A stretch of DNA of 64,000 bases, taken from Sphingomonas natans. GTDB taxonomy: Bacteria > Pseudomonadota > Alphaproteobacteria > Sphingomonadales > Sphingomonadaceae. Below the pieces are notes generated by a model. The model did not search any database. It saw only the letters and a program-made list of their open reading frames with translations, and was not told the origin of the DNA. Both the position numbers and the translations under genes were made by a program. This document shows positions 35,493 through 43,198 of the stretch, piece by piece. Within the stretch, counting starts at the first letter, position 1; each line of letters begins with the position of its first letter. Location: assembly GCF_030546695.1 (NCBI RefSeq), contig NZ_JAUOTP010000002.1, forward strand, positions 62,001 through 126,000, read 5' to 3'.

Positions 35493-36782
35493 ATGATGTC
35501 GCCTTTGGATTCCCAGGCCCTGCCGACCGCCGCCAGCAACGGCGCCGCGATGGACCGTCGCATCGAGCGCCCGCGCACGCCCAAATGGCACCGCTTCACG
35601 ATCGCCGCGGCCATCGTCGCGCTCGCGGTGCTTGCGTGGCGCCTGATCCCGTCGACCGGATCGACCGACATCGCCGCCGCCGATGCCGAGACGGGTGCCG
35701 TCACGCGCGCGCCCTTCGCCGACTACCTGCCCGTCCGCGCCACCGTCGCGCCCGCCGTCACCAATTTCGTCGGCGCGCTGTCGGGCGGCCAAGTCGAGAC
35801 ATTGCTCGTGCAGGATGGCGCGATGGTCGCCGCCGGCCAGCCGCTCGCCACGCTCGCCAATCCGACGCTCAAGCTCGACGTGCTGACGCGCGAGGCGACG
35901 ATCGCCAGCCAGCTCGGCACGGTCTCGGGCGACGATCTCCAGCTCGAGCGCAGCCGGCTCGATCGCGCCACGCAGACCGCGTCGGCCGGTTACGATTCGA
36001 TCAAGGCACGGCGCGATCTGTCGGTACAGCAACAATTGCACGATCAGGGTTTCGTTTCGGACGCCGGTATCGCCAGCTATGCCGAACAGGCCGCCTATCA
36101 GCAGAAACGGCTGGCGCAGCTGCAATCGGGCGAAGCCTCCGAAAGCCGCATCGCCCGCACGCAGGCGCAGCGCCTCGCCGATACCCGCGCGCGCCTGTCG
36201 GGCAATCTCGCGGCGGTCCGCGCCAGCCTGGACGCGCTGATCATCCGCGCGCCCGTCGGCGGACGTCTCACCAATTTCACGATCCAGCGCGGCCAGACGC
36301 TGAAGGCGGGCGACCCCGCCGGGCAGATCGACAGCGAGGGATCGTGGAAGCTCGTCGCCGATGTCGACGAATATTATCTCGGCCGCGTCCGGATCGGCCA
36401 GCAGGCGTCCGCTGACGGAGGCGCGTCGCTGGTCGTCAGCAAGGTGCTGCCCGCGGTCGCCGACGGGCGATTCCGCATCGAGCTCGGCTTTCGCGGGCAT
36501 GCCCCCGCCGGGCTCAGCCGCGGCCAGACGATGGACGCGCGCGTGACGCTCGGCGCGACGCAGAAGGCGCTCGTCGCGCCCGTCGGCGGCTGGCTCGATA
36601 GCGGCGGCGGCACCTCGGTCTTCGTGCTCGATGCCGATGGCCGCCATGCCCGGCGCCGCGCGATCACGACCGGCCGGCGCAACCCGCAGCAGGCCGAAAT
36701 CCTCTCGGGCCTCGCGGCCGACGAGCGCATCGTCACCACGAACACCGCGTCCATCAAGGGCGACATCCTCAACATCCGCTAG
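35493..36782 (+). CDS. HlyD/MacA-type periplasmic adaptor of ABC exporter
   Basis: This 429-residue membrane-fusion protein has one membrane helix near residue 35-50 (FTIAAAIVALAVLAW) and a lipoyl half (GGQVETLLVQDGAMVAAGQPLATL). A long coiled-coil hairpin near 140-250 and the second lipoyl half (VGGRLTNFTIQRGQTLKAGD) follow. It would bridge the FtsX-type permease and the TolC-like channel encoded downstream. The start at 35493 precedes the membrane helix, and upstream open frame carries no signal. ATPase, permease and TolC genes follow closely on the same strand. Confidence 0.92.
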   Translation: MMSPLDSQALPTAASNGAAMDRRIERPRTPKWHRFTIAAAIVALAVLAWRLIPSTGSTDIAAADAETGAVTRAPFADYLPVRATVAPAVTNFVGALSGGQVETLLVQDGAMVAAGQPLATLANPTLKLDVLTREATIASQLGTVSGDDLQLERSRLDRATQTASAGYDSIKARRDLSVQQQLHDQGFVSDAGIASYAEQAAYQQKRLAQLQSGEASESRIARTQAQRLADTRARLSGNLAAVRASLDALIIRAPVGGRLTNFTIQRGQTLKAGDPAGQIDSEGSWKLVADVDEYYLGRVRIGQQASADGGASLVVSKVLPAVADGRFRIELGFRGHAPAGLSRGQTMDARVTLGATQKALVAPVGGWLDSGGGTSVFVLDADGRHARRRAITTGRRNPQQAEILSGLAADERIVTTNTASIKGDILNIR

Positions 36783-36794
36783 ACGGGACGCATC

Positions 36795-37475
36795 ATGATC
36801 AAGCTCGCCGCAATCCAGCGCCATTATGCCTCCGACGAAGTCGAGACGACCGCGCTCGCCGACATCAACCTGCACGTCGCCGCGGGCGAGTTCCTCGCGA
36901 TCATGGGGCCGTCTGGCTGCGGCAAATCGACCCTGCTCAATATCCTCGGCACGGTCGATCGGCCGAGTTCGGGCCAATATCTGTTCGGCGACCGCGATCT
37001 CGCCAGGCTGGACGAGACCGCGCTGGCGAAGATGCGCGGCGAGACCCTGGGCTTCGTCTTCCAGAGCTTCAACCTGATCGACGAGCTGACGATCCAGGAA
37101 AATATCGAGCTCGGCCTCGCCTATCGCAAGGCAGGCGCAGGCGACCGCCGGTCGCGCGTCGCGGCCGCGATGGACCGCGTCGGCATCTCGCACCGCGCGC
37201 GCCACTTCCCGCACCAATTGTCGGGCGGCCAGCAGCAGCGCGCGGCGATCGCCCGCGCCATCGTCGGCGATCCCAAATTGATCCTGGCCGATGAACCCAC
37301 CGGCAATCTCGATACCGAGAACGGTGCGCAGGTGATGGACATCTTGACCAGCCTGAACGCCGAGGGCGCGACGATCATCATGGTCACCCACTCGCCCGCG
37401 CATGCCGACATCGCGCGGCGCCGGATCGACATGCTCGACGGCCGCATCGTCTCGTCCGTCGACCGCGCGCTCTGA
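36795..37475 (+). CDS. ABC transporter ATP-binding protein, MacB/LolD class
   Basis: This 226-residue ATPase has Walker A GPSGCGKST, the MacB-type FQSFNLIDELTIQENIEL, signature LSGGQQQRAAIARAI and Walker B ADEPTGNLD. It powers the large permease encoded ten bases downstream. It lies 12 bases after the adaptor gene, forming a tight operon. Confidence 0.94.
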   Translation: MIKLAAIQRHYASDEVETTALADINLHVAAGEFLAIMGPSGCGKSTLLNILGTVDRPSSGQYLFGDRDLARLDETALAKMRGETLGFVFQSFNLIDELTIQENIELGLAYRKAGAGDRRSRVAAAMDRVGISHRARHFPHQLSGGQQQRAAIARAIVGDPKLILADEPTGNLDTENGAQVMDILTSLNAEGATIIMVTHSPAHADIARRRIDMLDGRIVSSVDRAL

Positions 37476-37485
37476 GGACCGTTCT

Positions 37486-39927
37486 ATGAACCAGATCGCC
37501 TGGCTCGGTTTCTACCGGTCGCTCACCCGCCACAAGCTCTATGCCAGCCTCAATATCGGCGGGCTCGCCGTCGGCATCGCCGTGTTCCTCGTGCTCGGCC
37601 TCTTCGTCCGTTTCGAGACGAGCTACGAACGGTGGCTCCCGCACGCCGACCAGATCTACCTGATTGAGAGCCGGGCCGACGACGATACGGTCGCTTCGCG
37701 CCCCCGCCAGAACACGCCGATCGCAGCCTGGAGCGCGATCAGCCGCGATCTTCCCGCAACGATCGGCACGCGGATCGACACCCCGAACGCCACCGTGATC
37801 AAGGACGGCATCGGCGTCAGCGAACGACTGGCGCGCGTCGACAACGACTTCTTCGCGGTATTCGACCTGCCGGTGGTGGCGGGCAGCGTGAAGGGCGTCC
37901 TCGCGGATCCGTCCAATATCATCGTCACCCAGGCGATCGCGACGCGCTATTTCGGTGGGATCTCGCCCGTCGGCAAGACGATGATGCTCACCTACAACGG
38001 CGCCCAACATAGCTATCGCGTCGCCGCCGTGATCGCCGATCTGCCCCGGAACACCGATCTCGATTTCGACATGATCGTCCGCTTCGTGCCCGTCGAGGAC
38101 AAGGCCGATCCGGCCTACAAGAACGATCATTGGTGGAATTATTCGAGCCCGACCACCTTCGTCCGTCTGCCGAATGAAGCCGCGGCACAGCGCTTCGCCG
38201 GCCAGCTCGACGGCGTCGTCGCTCGCCATGTGCAAAGCGAGACGCCGGTCGAAGGCGGCTTCGGTCTGACGCTCACGCTCAAGCGCTTTACCGCCACGCA
38301 CTTCGAGACGCCGGGTTCGGCGCTGACGGTGACGACGCTCGGCCTCGTCGGGATCCTGACTCTGCTGATCGCGATCGTGAACTACGTGAACCTCGCGACC
38401 GCGCGCGCCGGTTTGCGGGCGCGCGAGGTAGCGATGCGCAAGGTCCTCGGCGCGGACCGTCGGACGCTCGCCCGCCATTATACGCTCGAAGCGATCGCCA
38501 CGACCGCACTGGCCGCGTTCGTGGGGCTCGCGCTTGCCGAATGCGGATTGCCGCTGGTCAACGCTGCGGGCGGCCTGCCGCTGACGATCGAGTATTTCGG
38601 GTCAGCCGGCGTGCTGCTGCCGCTCGTCGCCCTCGTCCTGATCGTCGGCTTATTGGCCGGCCTTTATCCGGCGATGGTGCTGTCGCGCTTCCCGGCGGCG
38701 GCGGTGCTCGCCTCGGCGCGTTCGCCCGGCGGCGGCCGCGCGGGCACGCGGATCCGCGAGGCGCTGGTGGTGCTGCAGTTCACGATCGCGATCGCTTTCG
38801 TGGTCGGCACATTCGTGCTTGTCGCCCAGACGCGCCACATCCGCGCGGCCGATCCGGGATATGATCGCGGCAACCTGATGCTGGTGCGATCGCTGGCCAG
38901 CAGCAGTCTCGATGCCGGGCAGCGCGCCATGATCGTCCGCCGGCTGCGCACGCTCCGCGGCGTGACGGCGGCCAGCGTCGGCAATACCGTCCCCGGCGGC
39001 GGCTTCTTCACTTCGTCCAACAATTTCAAGATTCCCGGCGTGCCGGGTCCCGGGCCCGCGATCGAGTTTTTCGAGACCACACCCGGCTATTTCGAGGTGA
39101 TGGGCGCACGGTTGCTGGCGGGCCGACTGTTCGACACCGCGCATCCCGGCGACGTCAACGCCAACCTGGCCGCATCCGCGCTCGATCCGAACGGCAAGTT
39201 CAGCGCCAACGTCGTGCTTAATGCGAGCGCGGTGCAGGCGCTGCACTTCGCCTCGCCGCAGGCCGCGATCGGCAAGACCTTCGGGGGCGACACGCCCAAG
39301 ACGGTCATCGGCGTCGTCGCCGACATGCGGTTCGGCTCCGCGCGCAGCCCGGTCCCGCCCACGCTCTATCATTTCCAGCTGCGCGACCCGAACATGGGCA
39401 TGGCGATCCTGCGCTTCACGGGCGATCCCGGCGCGATGATGATGGCGGTGCAGCGCGTGTGGCGGGAAACCGCGCCGCAGGTGCCGCTCAACGCGAAAAC
39501 GGCGGTGCAGGCGCTCGACCGCTTCTACGAGCGCGACGATCACGCCGCGAGCCTGTTCACGATCGGCGCGGTGCTCGCGGTGGCGATCGGCAGCGTCGGC
39601 CTGTGGGGGCTCGCCTCGTTCAACACCGCGCGCCGCGTGAAGGAGATCGGCATCCGCAAGACGCTGGGGGCGTCGGCCAGCGACATCGTGCGGTTGCTGG
39701 TCGGGCAGTTCCTGCGCCCGGTGCTGATCGCCAACCTGTTCGCCTGGCCGCTCGCTTTCTTCGCGACGCGGACGTGGCTGGCGGGGTTCGACGATCGGAT
39801 CGCGCTGTCGCCGCTCTACTTCGTCGCGGCGAGCCTGCTGGCGCTGGCGATCGCGGTGCTGACGGTGCTCGCGCAATCGCTGCGCGCCGCCCGCGCCGCG
39901 CCCGCCTGGGCGCTGCGCCATGATTAG
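37486..39927 (+). CDS. ABC transporter permease with two FtsX and two MacB periplasmic domains
   Basis: This 813-residue membrane protein begins with a helix (LYASLNIGGLAVGIAVFLVL). It then has a periplasmic domain (residues 45-270), three helices around 280-420, a second helix and periplasmic domain (residues 430-660) and three final helices including KEIGIRKTLGAS, a hallmark FtsX coupling segment that also appears as REVAMRKVLGAD in the first half. The duplicated architecture is common in exporters controlled by NtrC-like regulators. It ends overlapping the TolC gene by eight bases. The substrate is unknown. Confidence 0.92.
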   Translation: MNQIAWLGFYRSLTRHKLYASLNIGGLAVGIAVFLVLGLFVRFETSYERWLPHADQIYLIESRADDDTVASRPRQNTPIAAWSAISRDLPATIGTRIDTPNATVIKDGIGVSERLARVDNDFFAVFDLPVVAGSVKGVLADPSNIIVTQAIATRYFGGISPVGKTMMLTYNGAQHSYRVAAVIADLPRNTDLDFDMIVRFVPVEDKADPAYKNDHWWNYSSPTTFVRLPNEAAAQRFAGQLDGVVARHVQSETPVEGGFGLTLTLKRFTATHFETPGSALTVTTLGLVGILTLLIAIVNYVNLATARAGLRAREVAMRKVLGADRRTLARHYTLEAIATTALAAFVGLALAECGLPLVNAAGGLPLTIEYFGSAGVLLPLVALVLIVGLLAGLYPAMVLSRFPAAAVLASARSPGGGRAGTRIREALVVLQFTIAIAFVVGTFVLVAQTRHIRAADPGYDRGNLMLVRSLASSSLDAGQRAMIVRRLRTLRGVTAASVGNTVPGGGFFTSSNNFKIPGVPGPGPAIEFFETTPGYFEVMGARLLAGRLFDTAHPGDVNANLAASALDPNGKFSANVVLNASAVQALHFASPQAAIGKTFGGDTPKTVIGVVADMRFGSARSPVPPTLYHFQLRDPNMGMAILRFTGDPGAMMMAVQRVWRETAPQVPLNAKTAVQALDRFYERDDHAASLFTIGAVLAVAIGSVGLWGLASFNTARRVKEIGIRKTLGASASDIVRLLVGQFLRPVLIANLFAWPLAFFATRTWLAGFDDRIALSPLYFVAASLLALAIAVLTVLAQSLRAARAAPAWALRHD

Positions 39928-41185
39928 AACGCTGCTTCTGCTCGGCACCGCCTGCCTCGTCGCGGCGCCGGTCCCGGCGGAGACGCTCGCGCAGGCCATC
40001 GAGGCGGCCTATGCGAGCAACCCGACCCTGGCGGCGGCAGGCGCCCGCCAGGAGTCGCTGGCGGAAACGATCGAGCAGGCGCGGTCTGCCGGGCGCCTCG
40101 CGGCATCGGCCGACGCCGCCGGCGGCTATGATCGCTTCGATTACGGCAAAGGCGGCGGCGCTACCGTGTCAGCTGAGCTGCCGATCTGGACGGGCGGCCG
40201 CGTGAAGTCGGCGGTTCGCGCCGCGCGGAGCGACGTCGCCGCCGGCGAAGAGGGGCTGCGCGATACGCGCGCGGTGGTGCTGGAGGGCGTCGTCGCCGCT
40301 TATGCCGATCTGCTCTACGATCAGGAGGCGGTCGCGATCGCCACCGCCGATCTCGCCTTGCTCCAGCATCAGATCGCCGAGGCGCAGGCGCGCTTCAAGC
40401 TCGGCACCTCGACGCTCACCGACGTCGCCCGGCTTCAGGCGCAGTTTGCCGGCGCGCAGGCGACGCTCGCCGATGCGCGGGCGCTGGCCGCCTCCGACCG
40501 CGCCGCCTATCGCGCGACGGTCGGCCACGATCCCGACACGCTGACCGCGCCATCCGCAGCACCCGCCACTTTGCCGGCGACGCTGGACGAGGCGCGCTCA
40601 CTCGCGCTGGCGAGCAACCCGCTCTATCGGCAGAGCCAGCAGATCACGCAGGCCTCCTCCGCCCGGATCGACGCGGCCCACGCGAATGGCGCGCCGAGCG
40701 CAGGGCTTTCGGGAGCTTATGGTTACAACGGCCGCTTCGCCGGCACGGGGGATCGCTTCTACAATCAGGCGGCGAGCGGCGGGCTGACCCTGCATGTGCC
40801 GATCCTGACCGGCGGCCTCGTCGCCTCGCAGGTCCGCCAGGCGCGCTCGGATTATCGCGCCGCGCAATTCGATCGCGATGCCGCAGAGCGGGACGCGATC
40901 CGCTCGGCCGATGCGGCCTGGGCGGCGCTGGTGCGTGCGCAGGGGCAGGCCTCCGCCAATGCCGCCGGCGTCGCCGCCGCCGACATCGCGCTCAAGGGGG
41001 TCCGGGCGGAATATGCGTTCGCCTTACGATCCACGCTCGATATCCTCGTCGCGGATGAGAGCCTGCGTGCGGCGCAGCTCGCGCTCGCCCGCAACCGCAG
41101 CGATCTGCTGATCGCGCAAGCTGCTCTTCTGCGGGCCATCGGTGGTCTGGATCGCGACGCCTTTGCAGAGCCGCAGCCCCGGTAG
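39920..41185 (+). CDS. TolC-family outer-membrane channel
   Basis: This 421-residue protein has a signal peptide (LLLLGTACLVAAPVPA) and the duplicated TolC fold: AIEAAYASNPTLAAAGARQESL at the start of the first repeat and EARSLALASNPLYRQSQQI opening the second. The channel completes the adaptor-ATPase-permease system encoded just upstream. It is the last gene of the operon and the last host gene before the island insertion site, 162 bases away. Confidence 0.93.
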   Translation: MIRTLLLLGTACLVAAPVPAETLAQAIEAAYASNPTLAAAGARQESLAETIEQARSAGRLAASADAAGGYDRFDYGKGGGATVSAELPIWTGGRVKSAVRAARSDVAAGEEGLRDTRAVVLEGVVAAYADLLYDQEAVAIATADLALLQHQIAEAQARFKLGTSTLTDVARLQAQFAGAQATLADARALAASDRAAYRATVGHDPDTLTAPSAAPATLPATLDEARSLALASNPLYRQSQQITQASSARIDAAHANGAPSAGLSGAYGYNGRFAGTGDRFYNQAASGGLTLHVPILTGGLVASQVRQARSDYRAAQFDRDAAERDAIRSADAAWAALVRAQGQASANAAGVAAADIALKGVRAEYAFALRSTLDILVADESLRAAQLALARNRSDLLIAQAALLRAIGGLDRDAFAEPQPR

Positions 41186-41347
41186 AATGTGCCAAACCCC
41201 AAGCGTCGCCGCGTTTCAGCAGAGCACGAACGCAGGGGCGACATAAAGGGGTCGCGATCCACACGCCTCGGCAAAGTGGCACGGGGGATTCAAGTAGCCC
41301 GACGCCCCGATCAGCCGCCGGTTCCGGATGCGTGGACTAAGACTGCC

Positions 41348-41393
41348 TGGTGCCCCGGGAGAGACTCGAACTCCCGACCTGCGGTTTAGGAAA
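41348..41393 (-). pseudogene. 3' half of a split tRNA-Arg(CCT) gene (attL side)
   Basis: Read on the minus strand, this piece holds the 3' part of the anticodon loop, the anticodon 3' strand ACCGC, the T arm with GTTCGAG, and acceptor CCGGGGC plus ACCA. It has no 5' half here. The missing half, with matching acceptor GCCCCGG, lies at 53935-53973. The two share the 8-bp core TTTCCTAA and together make exactly 77 nt. Confidence 0.9.
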
Positions 41394-41444
41394 ACTGCGC
41401 TCGCGCACGGAATTTCAGTAACTTAGCAGACATCGCAATTTATG

Positions 41445-41462
41445 GGGTAATCAGCAGGGTAA
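41445..41462 (+). repeat. Integrase arm-type repeats, left end
   Basis: GGGTAA occurs at 41445 and again at 41457. The same pair with the same 12-bp spacing and orientation occurs at the right end (53784 and 53796). Arm-type sites of this kind are bound by the N-terminal domain of tyrosine integrases. Confidence 0.6.
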
Positions 41463-41474
41463 CAAAAATTATGA

Positions 41475-41551
41475 TGGTGGTCCCGGAGGGACTCGAACCC
41501 CCGACGCCCACTTTAGGAAAGTGGCGCTCTATCCGGCTGAGCTACGGGACC
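41475..41551 (-). tRNA. tRNA-Arg, anticodon CCT (intact, inside the island)
   Basis: A full cloverleaf is readable: acceptor GGTCCCG/CGGGACC, D arm GCTC/GAGC, anticodon stem CCACT/AGTGG with loop TTCCTAA, variable GCGTC, T arm GGGGG/CCCTC, and an encoded CCA. The anticodon CCT decodes AGG. Stem sequences differ from those of the split gene, so it is not a simple duplicate. It sits 82 bases inside the left core and probably replaces the disrupted host gene. Confidence 0.95.
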
Positions 41552-41616
41552 ACGCGAGGGTGCCTTAGCCCTCCTTACTTGTAGCCGACAACCCTGGGAG
41601 TAGGCGACGGCGGAAG

Positions 41617-41913
41617 CTACTCGATTACCCTCGTTTTGCCCCCCATCGACTCAATCAGGTCGGCTGAACTGACGCCCCACGCCCTTCCCAACGCATCAAC
41701 CTCCGACCTAGAAACCCCGTAACCCATCTCCATCGCTGTAAAGCGACCGGTGGAAATGCCTGTTAATCGCGTTAGCTTCTGGTCGGACGTACATTCTTGC
41801 CTCTGCCATGCGGTGAACCAAAAATCGCCATCCCTTATCGCGCGGGCAACGGGATGATCCGGCGACCATCGCGTCAGGTGCCTTACAACCGGCTTTTCAC
41901 CCTTCCGTCGCAT
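41617..41913 (-). CDS. Small helix-turn-helix protein, XRE-like
   Basis: This 98-residue protein has a segment LTRLTGISTGRFTAMEMG followed by RSEVDALGRAWGVSSADL, which matches the helix-turn-helix layout of Cro/cI proteins. Its start overlaps the stop of the 69-codon gene upstream as ATGA. It is probably a regulator of island functions. Confidence 0.65.
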   Translation of the reverse strand: MRRKGEKPVVRHLTRWSPDHPVARAIRDGDFWFTAWQRQECTSDQKLTRLTGISTGRFTAMEMGYGVSRSEVDALGRAWGVSSADLIESMGGKTRVIE

Positions 41914-42122
41914 CAGAGAAGGGCGAGCTGGCGTCGTGGATCGCAGGCTAAGTTTGTCCCTACCTGCGCGGCCGCTTCTAAAGCTTGGCGATAATGGATC
42001 GTGCCGAACCGTTCGGCCTCTTCGAAGCTAACGGGTGTCCATTCGTTGCTAGGGTAGACGGTTTCGAAAACAGCGCGCGCGGCGGCCCGCATGGTCGGAT
42101 CATGCTGCATCGTATGTCTCAC
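41913..42122 (-). CDS. Small hypothetical protein (69 aa)
   Basis: I do not recognise this protein. It contains ARAVFETVYPSNEWTPVSFEEAE and a helical alanine-rich end. It is coupled to the following HTH gene by a one-base stop/start overlap. The GTG start at 42122 is uncertain, and an in-frame ATG lies at 42110. The island-type small-gene setting suggests a phage-like accessory role. Confidence 0.5.
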   Translation of the reverse strand: MRHTMQHDPTMRAAARAVFETVYPSNEWTPVSFEEAERFGTIHYRQALEAAAQVGTNLACDPRRQLALL

Positions 42123-42192
42123 TGACGATGGCTCGTTGCGAACATAATAGGAACATGCGCGGCGAGTCGGTCAAGCTTAGACTGCCCGCTTC

Positions 42193-42456
42193 CTACTTTT
42201 CGGCTTCGGGTATTCCGTTCGCCAAAGCCGCCACGTCGGCTCCCAGCGCGCGAACAACGTCCGCAAATTCGACTATATCTAGCCTACGCTCGCCACTTTC
42301 GTACCGGGAAACAAATTGCTGATGCCGCCCGATCGATATGGCGAACGCTTCCTGTGATAGCCCCTTGGCCTTCCGCTCATCGATAAGCGCGCTGATCACC
42401 GCCCGGTATCGAGCGTCCTGAAATCCCTTAGCTTTGAAGCCCCGACGCTCTGACAT
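42193..42456 (-). CDS. XRE-family transcriptional regulator (cI/Cro-like)
   Basis: This 87-residue repressor contains a clear helix-turn-helix: LIDERKAKGLSQEAFAISIG, then QQFVSRYESGERRLDIVEFADVVRAL. The gene faces a divergent secreted-protein gene, and the 75-base region between holds a perfect 8+8 palindrome that is its likely operator. It probably controls island maintenance. Confidence 0.88.
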   Translation of the reverse strand: MSERRGFKAKGFQDARYRAVISALIDERKAKGLSQEAFAISIGRHQQFVSRYESGERRLDIVEFADVVRALGADVAALANGIPEAEK

Positions 42457-42482
42457 CGCGCGGCTTGTCGAGGGTATTGAGC

Positions 42483-42503
42483 TTCACACAGAAAGTGTGT
42501 GAA
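42483..42503. promoter_or_regulatory. Operator palindrome TTCACACA-N5-TGTGTGAA
   Basis: This perfect 8+8 inverted repeat with a 5-base spacer lies 27 bases upstream of the XRE regulator start and 28 bases upstream of the divergent gene. It is positioned to control both promoters. Confidence 0.65.
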
Positions 42504-42529
42504 CTAGCCCCTAGCTACCGAAGGGCTAG
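42504..42529 (+). promoter_or_regulatory. Leader hairpin that would cover the ribosome-binding site
   Basis: CTAGCCC at 42504-42510 is complementary to GGGCTAG at 42523-42529, with 12 bases between. The right arm contains the Shine-Dalgarno region immediately before the ATG at 42532, so the folded leader would block initiation. Confidence 0.45.
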
Positions 42530-42531
42530 GA

Positions 42532-42885
42532 ATGGTTTTAAAAGATTGCACGATCCGCGCGGCATTTATGGGCTTGGCCATGTCAGCAGCCGCGCCGACG
42601 TTTGCGTATAATCTGACCAAGGCGATTTTGGAGCCAGATAAGGCTACTTACAGCACGTCAAAGTCCGTGTTCGACGTAGAGCGCTGCCTTCTTGGGCTCG
42701 ACATGGCAGGATCACCGGTTGTCTATCGGTCCCCGGATCGGCCCAATGAAAGCCTATATTATCGCACTACGACGGCGGGCGCAGGCGGCGTCGTGACTTT
42801 AGATCGATCGGGCGATACGACCTACTTCCATTTGAAAACGAAACTACCGGAAGGCGATCGAGCCAAGCTAGCGTCGTGCCAATGA
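42532..42885 (+). CDS. Hypothetical exported protein (117 aa)
   Basis: The N-terminus MVLKDCTIRAAFMGLAMSAA ending APTFAY looks like a signal peptide. The mature part contains a likely disulfide pair (FDVERCLLG and ASCQ at the end) and a beta-rich middle. I recognise no family. It starts after a possible RBS-covering hairpin and overlaps the next gene as ATGA. Confidence 0.65.
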   Translation: MVLKDCTIRAAFMGLAMSAAAPTFAYNLTKAILEPDKATYSTSKSVFDVERCLLGLDMAGSPVVYRSPDRPNESLYYRTTTAGAGGVVTLDRSGDTTYFHLKTKLPEGDRAKLASCQ

Positions 42886-43193
42886 AAGCGAGTGAGAACC
42901 CGTCCACAATCCGGCAATGCCCGCGCTGCCAACAGTGGCACCCAACCGACGGGACCGGATGCGCTCATTGTGATAGAGCCACCGGGATCGTCGCTTTAGA
43001 CGCCGGCAACGAACGGCCCCGGTTGATTCCAAGGAGGCCCTTCGGCAAAGCTTGGCTGTTTCGGGCTTGCGGTCGCGGTTATCGCTACACTGATCGCCCT
43101 TCTTTCCCAATGTCACCCGCGCGGCCACTGGGGCTCCTGTGGCCAGATGAGCCAAACCCGTTCCTGACTAAGGATTGGGGTTTTAATAGTTGA
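42882..43193 (+). CDS. Zinc-ribbon small protein, possibly frameshifted
   Basis: The start overlaps the previous stop as ATGA. CPRCQQWHPTDGTGCAHC near residues 13-30 is a good zinc ribbon. After about residue 50 the reading frame becomes implausible. In the +1 frame the same DNA encodes a membrane helix (GLAVAVIATLIALL) and ends at 43167. The switch point is the codon pair AGG AGG at 43032-43037. Either the gene has decayed by one base, or a +1 frameshift makes a zinc-ribbon membrane protein. Confidence 0.5.
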   Translation: MKASENPSTIRQCPRCQQWHPTDGTGCAHCDRATGIVALDAGNERPRLIPRRPFGKAWLFRACGRGYRYTDRPSFPMSPARPLGLLWPDEPNPFLTKDWGFNS

Positions 43194-43198
43194 GTCGC

